From assembly GCF_003060865.1 (NCBI RefSeq), contig NZ_CP028918.1:2902001-2966000 (forward strand): a DNA stretch of 64,000 nt, read 5' to 3'. This stretch comes from Gemmobacter aquarius. GTDB lineage: Bacteria > Pseudomonadota > Alphaproteobacteria > Rhodobacterales > Rhodobacteraceae. Shown here in pieces: positions 27,718-36,875 of the stretch (positions are counted from its first letter, which is position 1; every line of letters starts with the position of its first letter). Both the position numbers and the translations under genes were made by a program. A model generated the notes under the pieces. That model ran no database searches. It saw nothing but the letters and a program-made list of their open reading frames with translations, and had not been told where the DNA came from.

Positions 27718-29838
27718 TCAGGGTTTGCGCGTCAGATCGCGGTGACGGGAAATCTGCGCCACGTCGGTCTCGGCCTCGAGCGCGGTCATGACCATGTGCA
27801 GATGTTCGACATCGCGAAGGTCCACGTCGATGATGAGCCTGTAGTAGTCGGGCTTACGGTCGGTGAACCTCAGGTCCGAGATATTGGCCTTCTGCTCGCC
27901 GATCAAGGTGCATATCCGCCCCAAGACGCCCGCGTCATTGGAAATGGTGATTTCGAAGCTGACGGTATGCACCGCGGCGTGGCGGCCCGAGTGCCAGTGC
28001 AGGTCGACCCAGCGGCCGGGCTGTTCCTCGAATTCCTCGAGCGCGGGGCAGTCGATGGCATGCACGACCACACCTTGCCCGCGGTAGGTGATGCCGACGA
28101 TGCGTTCGCCCGGAACCGGCTGGCAGCAGGGGGCGCGGCGGAAGGACTGGTCGTCGGACAGGCCCACCACGGGGCGGGTGCCGTCGACTTCGTCCGCCTG
28201 TTTGCGGGCGAGTTCGGGGTAGAGCAGTTCCACCACGCGCCGCGCTGTCTCCTCGGCTGACCCGAGGCGGGCCATCAGGTCCATCTCGTCGGCCAGACCG
28301 AGCATCTTGGCCGCTGTCCGCAGTGCCTTGTCGGTGGCCTTTTTGCCGACATGGTCAAAGGCGGCGCGGGCAAGTTCCTGACCGAGTTTGACGAATCGGC
28401 CACGGTCTTCTTCGCGCAGCGATTTGCGGATCGCGGCCTTGGCGCGGCCGGTCGTCACGATGTCGATCCAGCTGGATTGCGGGCGCTGGCCTTCGGCGGT
28501 GATGATCTCGACCGATTGGCCGTTTTTCAGGCGGGTCCAGAGCGGCACGCGGATGCCGTCGACCTTGGCCGAGACGCAAGAGTTGCCGATGCGGGTGTGG
28601 ATGGCATAGGCGTAGTCGAGCGGCGTCGCCCCGCGCGGAAGCTGGATCACATCGCCCTTGGGGGTGAAGCAGAACACCTGATCGGAGTACATCTCCATCT
28701 TGACGTGTTCGAGGAATTCGTCGTGGTCGCCTTCGTCGAAGCGTTCGGTCAGGGTGGCGATCCAGTTCGCCGGATCGACGGCAAAGGGGTTTATCGCGCG
28801 CACGCCTTCGCGGTAGCTCCAATGGGCAGCGACACCGGCTTCGGCGACTTCGTGCATTTCGCGGGTTCTGATCTGCACCTCGACCCGCTTGCCGTCGCGG
28901 CCTGATACGGTGGTGTGGATCGAGCGGTAGCCGTTGTTCTTGGGCTGGCTGATGTAATCCTTGAACCGGCCCGGAACGGCGCGCCAGCGGCCGTGGATCA
29001 CGCCGAGGATGCGGTAGCAATCGGCGACGGAGCCGCAGATGACGCGGAAACCGTAGATGTCGGACAGGCGCGAGAAGGCGAGGTCTTTCTCCTGCATCTT
29101 GCGCCAGATGGAATAGGGCTTTTTGGCGCGACCATAGACATCGGCTTCGACCTGCACCTTTTCCAACTCGTTGCGGATGTCGGCGGTGATCTTGTGGACC
29201 ACGTCGCCCGCTTCGCGTTGCAGGGTGATGAAGCGGCGGATGATGGAATTGCGGGCTTCGGGGTTCAGCACGCGGAAGGCGAGGTCTTCCAACTCCTCGC
29301 GCATCCATTGCATGCCCATCCGGCCTGCGAGGGGGGCGAAGATCTCCATCGTCTCGCGGGCCTTTTGGGCCTGCTTTTCGGCGGACATGCTTTTGATCGT
29401 CCGCATGTTGTGCAGACGGTCGGCCAGCTTGACCAGAATCACCCGCAAGTCTTTCGACATGGCCATGAAAAGCTTGCGGAAGTTTTCCGCCTGCTGGCTT
29501 TGCGCCGACGACAGTTGCAGGTTGGTCAGCTTGGTCACGCCGTCGACGAGTTCGGCGACCTCGTTTCCGAACAGGTCTGACACCTCGGTATAGGTGGAGC
29601 GGGTGTCTTCGATCGTGTCATGCAACAGGGCGGTGATGATGGTGGCATCATCGAGCCGCTGTTCTGTCAGGATCGCCGCGACGGCCACGGGGTGCGTGAA
29701 GTAGGGTTCGCCCGATTTGCGGACCTGACCGTCATGCATCTGGAAGCCATAGGCATAGGCCTTGCGGATCAGGTCGGCATTGGTGCGCGGGTTGTAATTG
29801 TGGACGAGGGCGATGAGGTCTTCGACGTCGATCATCAT
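27718..29838 (-). CDS. rsh: Bifunctional (p)ppGpp synthetase/hydrolase, RelA/SpoT homologue
   Basis: A 706-residue Rel enzyme. An N-terminal HD hydrolase domain (ALLHDTIEDT at about residues 69-78) is followed by the synthetase domain with GRFKDYISQPKNNGYRSIHT. The R-F-K-D sequence is the RxKD type associated with bifunctional Rel/SpoT rather than the ExDD type of RelA. A TGS domain (CFTPKGDVIQLPRGATPLDYAYAIHT region) and a C-terminal ACT domain (SFEITISNDAGVLGRI) complete the layout. It controls the stringent response. It follows rpoZ by 34 bp, across a hairpin. Confidence 0.96.
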   Translation of the reverse strand: MMIDVEDLIALVHNYNPRTNADLIRKAYAYGFQMHDGQVRKSGEPYFTHPVAVAAILTEQRLDDATIITALLHDTIEDTRSTYTEVSDLFGNEVAELVDGVTKLTNLQLSSAQSQQAENFRKLFMAMSKDLRVILVKLADRLHNMRTIKSMSAEKQAQKARETMEIFAPLAGRMGMQWMREELEDLAFRVLNPEARNSIIRRFITLQREAGDVVHKITADIRNELEKVQVEADVYGRAKKPYSIWRKMQEKDLAFSRLSDIYGFRVICGSVADCYRILGVIHGRWRAVPGRFKDYISQPKNNGYRSIHTTVSGRDGKRVEVQIRTREMHEVAEAGVAAHWSYREGVRAINPFAVDPANWIATLTERFDEGDHDEFLEHVKMEMYSDQVFCFTPKGDVIQLPRGATPLDYAYAIHTRIGNSCVSAKVDGIRVPLWTRLKNGQSVEIITAEGQRPQSSWIDIVTTGRAKAAIRKSLREEDRGRFVKLGQELARAAFDHVGKKATDKALRTAAKMLGLADEMDLMARLGSAEETARRVVELLYPELARKQADEVDGTRPVVGLSDDQSFRRAPCCQPVPGERIVGITYRGQGVVVHAIDCPALEEFEEQPGRWVDLHWHSGRHAAVHTVSFEITISNDAGVLGRICTLIGEQKANISDLRFTDRKPDYYRLIIDVDLRDVEHLHMVMTALEAETDVAQISRHRDLTRKP

Positions 29839-29850
29839 CGCCCCGCGCGG

Positions 29851-29870
29851 GGTCGGCCCATTGGCCGACC
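29851..29870 (-). terminator. Hairpin between rpoZ and rsh
   Basis: GGTCGGCC (29851-29858) pairs with GGCCGACC (29863-29870) around CATT, and an adjacent CCCGCGCGGG follows on the transcribed strand. It starts 2 bp after the rpoZ stop codon and ends 12 bp before the rsh start. It may attenuate rsh relative to rpoZ; there is no U-run. Confidence 0.45.
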
Positions 29871-29872
29871 GG

Positions 29873-30226
29873 TCAGTTGTCGCCCTGCGCTTCCATCAGC
29901 GCGCGCAGCAGCTTTTCTTCGGACATGTCGTCCTGCATCGGGCGGTCCATCTCGCCCGACATAAGAAGCGCCATCTGGTCTTCTTCGGGTTCGTCGACCT
30001 CGATCTGGGTCTGGTGGCTTTCGATCATCCGCTCGCGCAGCGCATCGGCGCTTTGCGTTTCCTCGGCGATCTCGCGCAGCGAGACGACCGGGTTCTTGTC
30101 ATTGTCGCGGTCGATGGTCAGGGGCGAGCCTGACTGGATCTCGCGGGCGCGGTGCGCTGCGAGCATGACCAGTTCAAACCGGTTCGGCACTTTGTCAACG
30201 CAATCTTCGACCGTCACGCGGGCCAT
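29873..30226 (-). CDS. rpoZ: RNA polymerase omega subunit
   Basis: A 117-residue protein with the omega signature [20 protein letters not shown] and [13 protein letters not shown]. It is a small core-associated subunit that aids beta' folding and ppGpp binding, and is encoded next to rsh as in many bacteria. The acidic C-terminal tail (EVDEPEEDQ) is longer than in E. coli. Confidence 0.96.
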   Translation of the reverse strand: MARVTVEDCVDKVPNRFELVMLAAHRAREIQSGSPLTIDRDNDKNPVVSLREIAEETQSADALRERMIESHQTQIEVDEPEEDQMALLMSGEMDRPMQDDMSEEKLLRALMEAQGDN

Positions 30227-30300
30227 ATGCTGCTCCAGTTCGGATGGGGGGCAATAGACGGTCTATGTAATGGCAGGCTTTGGCCTTGACAAGCGCTGAA

Positions 30301-30879
30301 TCACAGCGGGATCGGGACCACCTGATCGCGGTCTGTGGCGGGCAGGGCTGCGAGCATTTCCAGCGTGGTCTGGCCCAGCAGCGGGTGGCGCCAATCGGGG
30401 GCGACATCGGCGAGGGGAACCAGCACGAAGGCGCGGTCCTGCAGGCGGGGATGGGGCAGGATCAGCCGGTCGGGTGCCATGCTACGCTGCGCTTCGGGAT
30501 CAAGGTCGCGCCAGCGCGTCTGGGTTGCAGCATCGGGCAGGACAGAATTGCCAAAGGCGACAAGGTCGAGATCGAGCGTCCGCATGCCCCAGCGCTGGTC
30601 GCGCTTGCGACCGAAATCGTCCTCGATCCGGTGCAGAAGGGCGAGGACGCGCGCGGCATCCCAGCCTTGGGGAATCGGTCCGGCGGCGGCGGCGTTCACA
30701 TAGTCGGGACCGGCGCCTTGCGGGAAGCAGGGTGTGGCATAGAACGTGCTGAAATTCAGTGTCAGGCCGGACGAACCAAGGGCGTGGGCAGCGCGTTGCA
30801 GGGTGGCGAGGGCGGTCTGGTCACCGATCGGCAAATTTGCACCAAGCGCAACCAAAAGTTGATCTTCGTGACTCTCCAT
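30301..30879 (-). CDS. folK: 2-amino-4-hydroxy-6-hydroxymethyldihydropteridine pyrophosphokinase
   Basis: A 192-residue protein with VALGANLPIGDQTALATLQ at the N-terminus (the HPPK start, usually GSNLG), FYATPCFPQGAGPDYVNAA, and the signature RWGMRTLDLDLVAFG with the catalytic acidic residues. It makes the pyrophosphate precursor joined to pABA by FolP. First gene of the minus-strand block; divergent from the NYN gene. Confidence 0.93.
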   Translation of the reverse strand: MESHEDQLLVALGANLPIGDQTALATLQRAAHALGSSGLTLNFSTFYATPCFPQGAGPDYVNAAAAGPIPQGWDAARVLALLHRIEDDFGRKRDQRWGMRTLDLDLVAFGNSVLPDAATQTRWRDLDPEAQRSMAPDRLILPHPRLQDRAFVLVPLADVAPDWRHPLLGQTTLEMLAALPATDRDQVVPIPL

Positions 30880-30951
30880 GCACCTAGTCTTTCGTATATC
30901 TTATCTTGTACGACATATTCGCCGGCTGATATCTGACCTGACAACATGTTT

Positions 30952-30982
30952 TTGACATCCGACGAAACGGCCTTCGTAATAC
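30952..30982 (+). promoter_or_regulatory. Candidate sigma-70 promoter for the NYN gene
   Basis: TTGACA (30952-30957) and TAATAC (30977-30982) are separated by 19 bp in an AT-richer stretch, and the ATG follows 34 bp later. The spacing is 1-2 bp longer than ideal. The rest of 30880-31015 is AT-rich for this genome and must also hold the folK promoter. Confidence 0.5.
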
Positions 30983-31015
30983 CGATTGATCGAGCACTTT
31001 TGAGAGGAAACTGAA

Positions 31016-31591
31016 ATGTTTTACAAGGACGAACGGCTTGCCCTGTTCATCGATGGCTCGAATCTTTACGCGGCGGCAAAATCGCTCGGGTTCGACATAG
31101 ATTACAAATTGCTGCGTCAGGAATTCATGCGTCGCGGCAAGTTGCTGCGGGCGTTCTACTATACCGCGCTTCTGGAGAATGAAGAGTATTCGCCGATCCG
31201 CCCGCTGGTGGACTGGCTGAACTACAACGGCTTCACCATGGTGACGAAGCCCGCCAAGGAATACACCGACAGCCAGGGACGGCGGAAGGTGAAGGGCAAC
31301 ATGGACATCGAGCTTACCGTCGATGCGATGGAACTGGCTCCGCGGGTTGACCATATCGTGCTGTTCTCGGGTGATGGCGATTTCCGGCCGCTGATCGAAA
31401 GCCTGCAACGGCAGGGCGTGCGCGTTTCGGTGGTGTCGACGATCCGCAGCCAGCCGCCGATGATCGCCGACGAATTGCGCCGTCAGGCCGACAATTTCAT
31501 CGAGCTGGACGAACTGCGCGATGTGATCGGGCGTCCGCCGCGCGAACCGCGCGCGATGGAACGCGAAGAAGCCGAGGTCGAGGCGAAGTGA
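31016..31591 (+). CDS. NYN-domain (LabA/DUF88-like) putative ribonuclease
   Basis: A 191-residue protein with the PIN-like NYN fold. ALFIDGSNLYAAA holds the first catalytic Asp, VKGNMDIELTVDAM the second acidic cluster, and HIVLFSGDGDFRPLIESLQRQG the third with the G-D-G-D-F motif. Family members are metal-dependent RNases or toxins. The C-terminal tail is highly charged. RBS GAGAGGAAA precedes the ATG; the stop overlaps the GTG of the next gene. Confidence 0.9.
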   Translation: MFYKDERLALFIDGSNLYAAAKSLGFDIDYKLLRQEFMRRGKLLRAFYYTALLENEEYSPIRPLVDWLNYNGFTMVTKPAKEYTDSQGRRKVKGNMDIELTVDAMELAPRVDHIVLFSGDGDFRPLIESLQRQGVRVSVVSTIRSQPPMIADELRRQADNFIELDELRDVIGRPPREPRAMEREEAEVEAK

Positions 31592-32148
31592 CGACGCAGG
31601 CTGCGGATGCGGGCGTGGCCGGAGCGGTCCGCGCTCCACTGCCGCCGCACACCGTTTTGGACTATCGGCTTGAGGAAAAGGATGCGCTGGCCTGGGAGCG
31701 GCGCGATCCCGTGGAGAGAAAGCGCAAACGCGCGCTTTATGCCGCGTCGCTGCTGGCAGGCCTGATGCTGCTGTCGGTGACATCGCAGCATTTGCCAAGC
31801 TGGCTGACGGATCTTCATTCGAATGTGCTGGCTGTTGCGATCCTGCTTTTGCCGCTTGGCGTGGCCGCGCTGATCCAAGCCCGGGACCTTAGCCGGCGCG
31901 CACGCGAAGCCGTGCCCGAAGCGGTGAACGTGCGGCTCGAGGTCTGGGACCGCAGGCTTAAGGAAACGCGCGACGGTCGCAAGCAGGCGCTGGTGGTCGG
32001 GACCGAGGAGTTGCGCGACGTGGTGGAAACCGGCGAGCATGTGTTTCTATATGCGAGGGTCGGCACGATCATCGTGCCCGCTTCGGCCTTTGGCGATGCG
32101 GCCGCCAAGGAAAGTTTCGCAGAACATTGGCGGGCTGTGGTCAAATAG
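31588..32148 (+). CDS. Conserved membrane protein, YcxB-like C-terminus
   Basis: A 186-residue protein, GTG start overlapping the NYN stop (GTGA). It has a hydrophilic N-terminus (about 50 residues), two transmembrane helices (ALYAASLLAGLMLLSV and NVLAVAILLLPLGVAAL), then a cytoplasmic domain. Its end, VETGEHVFLYARVGTIIVPASAFG, resembles the YcxB/PH-like fold. No specific function known. The coupling to the nuclease gene suggests they work together. Confidence 0.75.
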   Translation: MTTQAADAGVAGAVRAPLPPHTVLDYRLEEKDALAWERRDPVERKRKRALYAASLLAGLMLLSVTSQHLPSWLTDLHSNVLAVAILLLPLGVAALIQARDLSRRAREAVPEAVNVRLEVWDRRLKETRDGRKQALVVGTEELRDVVETGEHVFLYARVGTIIVPASAFGDAAAKESFAEHWRAVVK

Positions 32149-32152
32149 TGCG

Positions 32153-32194
32153 GCACAGGACTGGGCGCACAGGACTGGGCGCACAGGACTGGGC
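32153..32194. repeat. 14-bp tandem repeat, three perfect copies
   Basis: The unit GCACAGGACTGGGC occurs three times in a row just after the stop of the membrane protein gene and is followed by a partial GCACGGGC. It lies in the 135-bp gap upstream of ispH. Short non-coding minisatellite; no known role. Confidence 0.9.
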
Positions 32195-32283
32195 GCACGG
32201 GCAGGTGATGCATCGGGCAGTGGACCCCGCGCCGCTTTCGCCTTAGGTCTTGGAAAACCGATAGCACCGACCGAGGCCCGCCG

Positions 32284-33234
32284 ATGCCCCTGCCCCCGCT
32301 TACCCTGTACCTCGCCGCGCCGCGCGGCTTTTGCGCGGGTGTCGACCGCGCGATCAAGATCGTCGAGCTTGCTTTGCAGAAATGGGGCGCGCCGGTCTAT
32401 GTGCGCCACGAGATCGTGCACAACAAGTTCGTGGTCGACGATCTGCGCGCCAAGGGGGCGGTCTTTGTCGAGGAGCTGGACGAGGCGCCGACCGACCGGC
32501 CGGTGATCTTTTCGGCGCATGGCGTGCCCAAGGCCGTGCCCGCCGAGGCCGCGCGGCGCGAGATGATCGCGGTGGATGCGACCTGCCCCCTTGTGACCAA
32601 GGTGCATAACGAGGCGCAGCGCCATTCGGAAAACGGATTGCAGATGGTGATGATCGGCCATGCGGGCCACCCCGAGACGGTGGGCACGATGGGGCAATTG
32701 CCCGAGGGCGAGGTGCTGCTGGTGGAAACCGCCGAGGATGTGGCGGGGCTGGTGGTGCGCGATGCGGGCAAGCTGGCCTTCATCACCCAGACGACGCTTT
32801 CGGTCGATGACACGGCAGGAATCGTTGCCGCCTTGCAGGCGCGGTTTCCCGCGATCATCGGGCCGCACAAGGAAGATATCTGCTATGCCACGACCAACCG
32901 TCAGGCAGCTGTCAAGGCGATTGCGGGGCGGATCGACGCTTTGCTGGTGATCGGCGCGCCGAATTCCAGCAATTCGAAGCGGCTGGTCGAGGTGGGTTCG
33001 GCTGCGGGCTGCGCCTATGCCCAACTGGTGCAGCGCGCGGTCGATATCGACTGGCGGGCACTGGACGGCATCGGGTCGGTCGGGGTGACGGCGGGCGCAT
33101 CGGCGCCGGAACTGCTGGTGAACGAGGTGGTCGATGCGTTCCGCGCGCGGTTCGACGTGACGGTCGAGCTGGTGGAAACGGCGGTCGAGGACGTCGAGTT
33201 CAAGGTGCCGCGTATCCTGCGCGAGGCAGTCTGA
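32284..33234 (+). CDS. ispH: 4-hydroxy-3-methylbut-2-enyl diphosphate reductase
   Basis: A 316-residue iron-sulfur enzyme. The three cluster-ligand cysteines are in [24 protein letters not shown] and [28 protein letters not shown] completes the family pattern. It performs the last step of the MEP isoprenoid pathway, giving IPP and DMAPP. The TGATG junction with the next gene suggests coupling. Confidence 0.97.
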   Translation: MPLPPLTLYLAAPRGFCAGVDRAIKIVELALQKWGAPVYVRHEIVHNKFVVDDLRAKGAVFVEELDEAPTDRPVIFSAHGVPKAVPAEAARREMIAVDATCPLVTKVHNEAQRHSENGLQMVMIGHAGHPETVGTMGQLPEGEVLLVETAEDVAGLVVRDAGKLAFITQTTLSVDDTAGIVAALQARFPAIIGPHKEDICYATTNRQAAVKAIAGRIDALLVIGAPNSSNSKRLVEVGSAAGCAYAQLVQRAVDIDWRALDGIGSVGVTAGASAPELLVNEVVDAFRARFDVTVELVETAVEDVEFKVPRILREAV

Positions 33235-33680
33235 TGCAGGTTCCGCGGTCTGCGTTGTGGCTGGGGTTGGCCGGGCTGATCCCGTTTGTCTGGGGCGCGG
33301 CAAGCGCGATGGTCCCCGCGCTGGCGGCTGCGTCATACGAGGTGCTGCCGCCGGTCTTTGTGGGTGCCGTGGTATTGGTGACCTATGGCACGGTGATATT
33401 GTCCTTTATGTCGGGCGTGTTGTGGGGGTTTGCCACCAAGGCGACCGGACGCGAGGCGGCGGTGGGCTACGCGCTTTCGGTGCTGCCCGCGCTTTGGGCG
33501 TTCATCATGGTACGCGATACGAGCCATGAGTCGCTGATATGGTTGGCTGCGGGGTTCGCCGCCCTTCTGGCGCTGGACCTTTCGTTTGCGCGGCAGGGGC
33601 TGGCGCCTGCGTGGTGGATGCGGCTGCGGGTGCTGCTGACGGGAATCGTTCTCGGCTGTTTGCTGCTGCCGCTCGTATAG
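33234..33680 (+). CDS. DUF3429 membrane protein
   Basis: A 148-residue protein with four or five transmembrane helices. LWLGLAGLIPFVWGA and VLVTYGTVILSFMSGVLWGFA match DUF3429. Function unknown. Its start overlaps the last base of the ispH stop. A GAGGATATTT composite repeat follows 25 bp after the stop. Confidence 0.82.
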   Translation: MQVPRSALWLGLAGLIPFVWGAASAMVPALAAASYEVLPPVFVGAVVLVTYGTVILSFMSGVLWGFATKATGREAAVGYALSVLPALWAFIMVRDTSHESLIWLAAGFAALLALDLSFARQGLAPAWWMRLRVLLTGIVLGCLLLPLV

Positions 33681-33705
33681 GGCGATTTTGTCTCGCGAAA
33701 AATCA

Positions 33706-33772
33706 GGGGGGCTTTCTGCCCCCCTTCGGGGCATCCGCCCCTTACCCCCGAGGATATTTGGGCCAGCGTGAA
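33706..33772 (+). repeat. GAGGATATTT composite repeat, copy 2
   Basis: GGGGGGC-TTTCT-GCCCCCC hairpin (33706-33724), a second small CCCC-TTCGGGG stretch, and then CCCCCGAGGATATTTGGGCC with AGCGTGAA (33745-33772). It lies between DUF3429 and rnhA and has the same order as copy 3 at 39867-39928. Confidence 0.85.
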
Positions 33773-33825
33773 TGGGTTTGACGCTGTAGGGGTGCGGGCC
33801 TAAACGGGGGGGAAAAGGAGCCATA

Positions 33826-34284
33826 ATGCCGGAATTGTTCGCCTATACCGACGGGGCCTGTTCGGGCAATCCGGGGCCCGGGGGCTGGGGTGTGCTGATG
33901 CTGGCCCGCGACGGGGGCGCGGTCGTCAAGGAGCGCGAGTTGTCGGGGGGCGAGATGATGACCACCAACAACCGCATGGAATTGCTGGCCGCGATCTCGG
34001 CGCTCGAGGCGCTGGCGCGCCCGTCGGAGCTGACCGTGGTGACCGACAGCGCCTATGTGAAGAACGGCGTGACCGAGTGGATCCACGGCTGGAAGCGCAA
34101 CGGCTGGCGCACGGCGGGGCGCGATCCGGTGAAGAATGCGGACCTGTGGCAAAGGCTGGATGCGGCGCAGGCGCGGCACAAGGTGGTGTGGCGCTGGATC
34201 AAGGGCCATGCGGGCCACGCCGAAAACGAGCGGGCCGATGCTTTGGCGCGGGCGGGGATGGCGCCGTTCAAGGTGGCGAAGTGA
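33826..34284 (+). CDS. rnhA: Ribonuclease HI
   Basis: A 152-residue protein with the four catalytic acidic residues in context: [38 protein letters not shown] and [10 protein letters not shown]. It removes RNA from RNA:DNA hybrids. A strong AAGGAG box lies 5 nt before the ATG. The stop overlaps the GTG of the next gene (GTGA). Confidence 0.97.
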   Translation: MPELFAYTDGACSGNPGPGGWGVLMLARDGGAVVKERELSGGEMMTTNNRMELLAAISALEALARPSELTVVTDSAYVKNGVTEWIHGWKRNGWRTAGRDPVKNADLWQRLDAAQARHKVVWRWIKGHAGHAENERADALARAGMAPFKVAK

Positions 34285-34925
34285 CCGGAGCGGCGCTGAT
34301 CGGCGTGCTGGATTATGCCGCCGTGGCGATATTCGCGCTGACGGGGGCGCTCGCGGCATCGCGGTCGCAGCTTGATATCGTGGGGTTCATCTTCGTCGCG
34401 GCGCTGACGGCCACGGGGGGCGGGACGCTGCGCGACATCATCCTTGACCGCGTGCCGCTGTGGGTGAGCGATCCGGCGATACTGGCGGTGGCGACGGTGG
34501 CGGCGGTCGTGGTGTTTTTGTTCGCTCACCGCTTGGAAAGCCGGTATCGCGCGCTGGAATGGCTGGACGCGGTGGCTTTGGCGATAGCGGTTGCAGCCGG
34601 TGTGGGTGTGGCGCTGGCCGCAGGGATGGGCTGGCCGGTGGTGCTGGTGATGGGCATGGTGACGGGCTGCATGGGCGGGTTGATGCGCGATGTGGTCTGC
34701 AACGAGGTGCCCTTGGTGTTGAAGCAGGGTGAGCTGTACGTGACCTGCGCCTTTGCCGGGGCCCTGGTGGCGGTGGGGCTATTGGCGCTGGGGGCTGCGG
34801 GGTGGATCGCACTGACGGCTTGCGCGGGGGTGACGCTTGTGTTGCGGGCGGGGTCTTTGGCGCTGGGATGGCGCTTGCCGGTCTACCGGTCGCGCCCGCC
34901 CAAGCCGGAATCGCCGAAGCGGTAA
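34281..34925 (+). CDS. Trimeric intracellular cation (TRIC) channel family protein
   Basis: A 214-residue protein with about seven transmembrane helices in two repeats, matching the UPF0126/YicG family. The repeats contain [19 protein letters not shown] and [16 protein letters not shown], then [20 protein letters not shown]. Prokaryotic TRIC proteins conduct K+ and Na+. GTG start at 34281 overlaps the rnhA stop. The 3' end overlaps the convergent reductase gene by 43 bp. Confidence 0.88.
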   Translation: MTGAALIGVLDYAAVAIFALTGALAASRSQLDIVGFIFVAALTATGGGTLRDIILDRVPLWVSDPAILAVATVAAVVVFLFAHRLESRYRALEWLDAVALAIAVAAGVGVALAAGMGWPVVLVMGMVTGCMGGLMRDVVCNEVPLVLKQGELYVTCAFAGALVAVGLLALGAAGWIALTACAGVTLVLRAGSLALGWRLPVYRSRPPKPESPKR

Positions 34926-35425
34926 TCGGCAAGCAGCATGCCCTTGGGCAGTCGGGTGATACCATGCAACTGCGGCTGGCGCGGCGGCGTGGCGCTGGGC
35001 GGAAAGGTGGGGATGCCGTGGCCCAGAAGCACCGGCAGGATGCAGAGTTGCAGACGGTCGAGTGCGCCACGGGCGATGAATTCGGCCTGTAGTGCCGGGC
35101 CGCCGACGACCCAGACATCGCGGTCGAGCGATTTGAGCTGCGGGATCAGGGCTGCGAGGTCGGTGGTGGTGGTGACGGGACCGCGCAGGGGTGGTGCGGG
35201 CTGGCCGAGGATGATGCCGGGGATGCCCGGATAGGGCCAGTCGGGCGCGAGGTGCCAGATATGGTCATAGGTCTTGCGGCCCATGACCACCGTGCCGATT
35301 TCGGCAATGAAGCCCTGCCAGCCCCAGTCGACATCGTGGAACGGATCGAGAAAGCCCACGCCGCCATCGTTGTCGGCCGCGTAACCGTCGAGTGTGCTGG
35401 CCATCATGCCGCGAATCTGTGCCAT
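34883..35425 (-). CDS. Dihydrofolate-reductase/RibD-C family protein
   Basis: A 180-residue protein with the DHFR-like fold of the RibD C-terminal family. SLDGYAA near the N-terminus, VVMGRKTYDHI, and DVWVVGGPALQAEFIARG are the substrate and NADPH-binding motifs. The biological substrate is unknown; such proteins often accompany TetR regulators. The TetR-type gene starts 60 bp away in the opposite direction and a palindromic operator lies between. Confidence 0.87.
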   Translation of the reverse strand: MAQIRGMMASTLDGYAADNDGGVGFLDPFHDVDWGWQGFIAEIGTVVMGRKTYDHIWHLAPDWPYPGIPGIILGQPAPPLRGPVTTTTDLAALIPQLKSLDRDVWVVGGPALQAEFIARGALDRLQLCILPVLLGHGIPTFPPSATPPRQPQLHGITRLPKGMLLADYRFGDSGLGGRDR

Positions 35426-35459
35426 GTCTTGCCTTTCGAATCTGGATAGCGCAGAGTAA

Positions 35460-35475
35460 CCGAACAAACGTTCGG
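35460..35475. promoter_or_regulatory. Palindromic operator candidate between reductase and TetR genes
   Basis: CCGAAC-AAAC-GTTCGG is a perfect inverted repeat of 6 bp arms centred in the 59-bp gap between the divergent reductase and TetR-type genes. This is the expected place for TetR autoregulation and control of the reductase. Confidence 0.6.
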
Positions 35476-35484
35476 GTAAAAGCC

Positions 35485-35982
35485 ATGGCACGACCGCGTA
35501 TCATTCCTGACGAGACGGTTTTTGTCGCGCTGCGGCATATGCTGGCGACGACGGGGGAAAAGACCGTGTCCTTTGGGTCGGTGGCGCGGGCGACGGGGCT
35601 GGCTGCAGCGTCCTTGGTGCAGCGTTACGGATCGCGCGAGGCAATGATACGCGCGGCGTTGATGTCGGCCTGGGATGCGCTGGAGCGCGATACTGTGGTT
35701 GCCGATTCCGGAGCGGATACCGTGCAAGGGTTCCTAAAGGCACTGGGGGGCGGGGGACCGGACGCGACCGACCTTGCCCTGCTGGCGATGGATTTTCGCG
35801 ACGCGGCCTTGCGGGCACGGGCCGAGGCGTGGCGGCGTCAGGTGGAAAGCGCCTTGGCGCGGCGTTTGCGCGATGCCGATGCGGCGGCGATGCTGTTTGC
35901 CGCTTGGCAGGGGCAGATGCTGTGGCATGTGGCGGGCGGCAAGGGCTTTCGCCTGAAAGACGCGGTGAAGCGGCTTGGTTAA
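35485..35982 (+). CDS. TetR/AcrR-family transcriptional regulator
   Basis: A 165-residue protein. The N-terminal helix-turn-helix reads as [26 protein letters not shown] (TetR-type, with YGSREAM in place of the usual FGSKEEL). The C-terminal ligand domain is short and not recognisable. Together with the palindrome upstream it probably represses the divergent reductase. The 3' end overlaps fmt by 4 bp. Confidence 0.85.
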   Translation: MARPRIIPDETVFVALRHMLATTGEKTVSFGSVARATGLAAASLVQRYGSREAMIRAALMSAWDALERDTVVADSGADTVQGFLKALGGGGPDATDLALLAMDFRDAALRARAEAWRRQVESALARRLRDADAAAMLFAAWQGQMLWHVAGGKGFRLKDAVKRLG

Positions 35983-36875
35983 CCGAGCCGGTCGGGCGGG
36001 GTGAGGCCGAGGAGGAAGTCTTTGGCCTCCATCGGTTTTTTGCCCTCGCGTTGGGCAAGCGTGATCTCGACCGCGCCCGTGCCGCAGGCGATGGTCAGGC
36101 CGTGCAGGACCGTGCCGGGGGCGCCCTGCCCTGCCGCGAGGCGCGAGCGCAAGAGTTTGACGCGCTCGCCGTTCATCAGGCACCACGCTCCCGGAAACGG
36201 CGAAAGGCCGCGGATCTGGCGGTCTATTTCCAACGCAGGGCGCGACCAGTCGATGCGGGCCTCGAGTTTGTCGATCTTGGCGGCGTAGGTGACGCCGGTT
36301 TCGGGTTGGGGAACGGGTGTCAGGCTTGGCAGGGTGTCGAGCGCCTCGGTTATCAGCGTGGCGCCGAGGGTGGCGAGGCGGTCGTGCAGGTCGGCGGTGG
36401 TTTCAGTTTGGCCTATGGGCAGGCGGCGCGACAGAAGGACGGGGCCGGTGTCGAGGCCCGCTTCCATCTGCATGATGCAAATGCCGGTGTCAGTATCGCC
36501 CGCCATGATCGCGCGGTGGATGGGTGCTGCGCCGCGCCAGCGTGGCAAAAGCGAGGCGTGGATGTTCAGGCAGCCGTGGGCGGGCGCGTCAAGGATGGTT
36601 TGCGGCAGGATCAGGCCATAGGCGACGACGACTGCGATATCGGCGTTCAGGGCGGCGAAGTCGGCCAGCGCCTCGGGCGTTTTCAGGCTGACGGGGTGGC
36701 GTACGGATAGGCCGAGGGCGGCGGCGCGGGCGTGGACGGGGGTGGGGCGCAGCTCTTTGCCACGGCCTGCGGGGCGCGGGGGCTGGGTGTAGACGGCGAG
36801 GATTTCATGCCTTTGGTGCAGGGCATCGAGGATTGGCACCGAAAAGTCTGGCGTGCCCATGAAGACAATCTTCAT
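35979..36875 (-). CDS. fmt: Methionyl-tRNA formyltransferase
   Basis: A 298-residue protein. [20 protein letters not shown] is the formyltransferase start, and [20 protein letters not shown] carries the SLLP-WRG-A-P signature with the catalytic Asn and His. The C-terminal tRNA-binding domain follows from [11 protein letters not shown]. Start at 36875, where ATG overlaps the stop of the deformylase-like gene (ATGA); an in-frame ATG at 36890 is less likely. It works with peptide deformylase in start-methionine metabolism, encoded upstream here. Confidence 0.96.
   Translation of the reverse strand: MKIVFMGTPDFSVPILDALHQRHEILAVYTQPPRPAGRGKELRPTPVHARAAALGLSVRHPVSLKTPEALADFAALNADIAVVVAYGLILPQTILDAPAHGCLNIHASLLPRWRGAAPIHRAIMAGDTDTGICIMQMEAGLDTGPVLLSRRLPIGQTETTADLHDRLATLGATLITEALDTLPSLTPVPQPETGVTYAAKIDKLEARIDWSRPALEIDRQIRGLSPFPGAWCLMNGERVKLLRSRLAAGQGAPGTVLHGLTIACGTGAVEITLAQREGKKPMEAKDFLLGLTPPDRLG

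Noticed and set aside
32153..32194. Iteron-like origin or partition site
   Set aside because: Only three 14-bp repeats without an initiator gene, DnaA boxes or AT-rich region.
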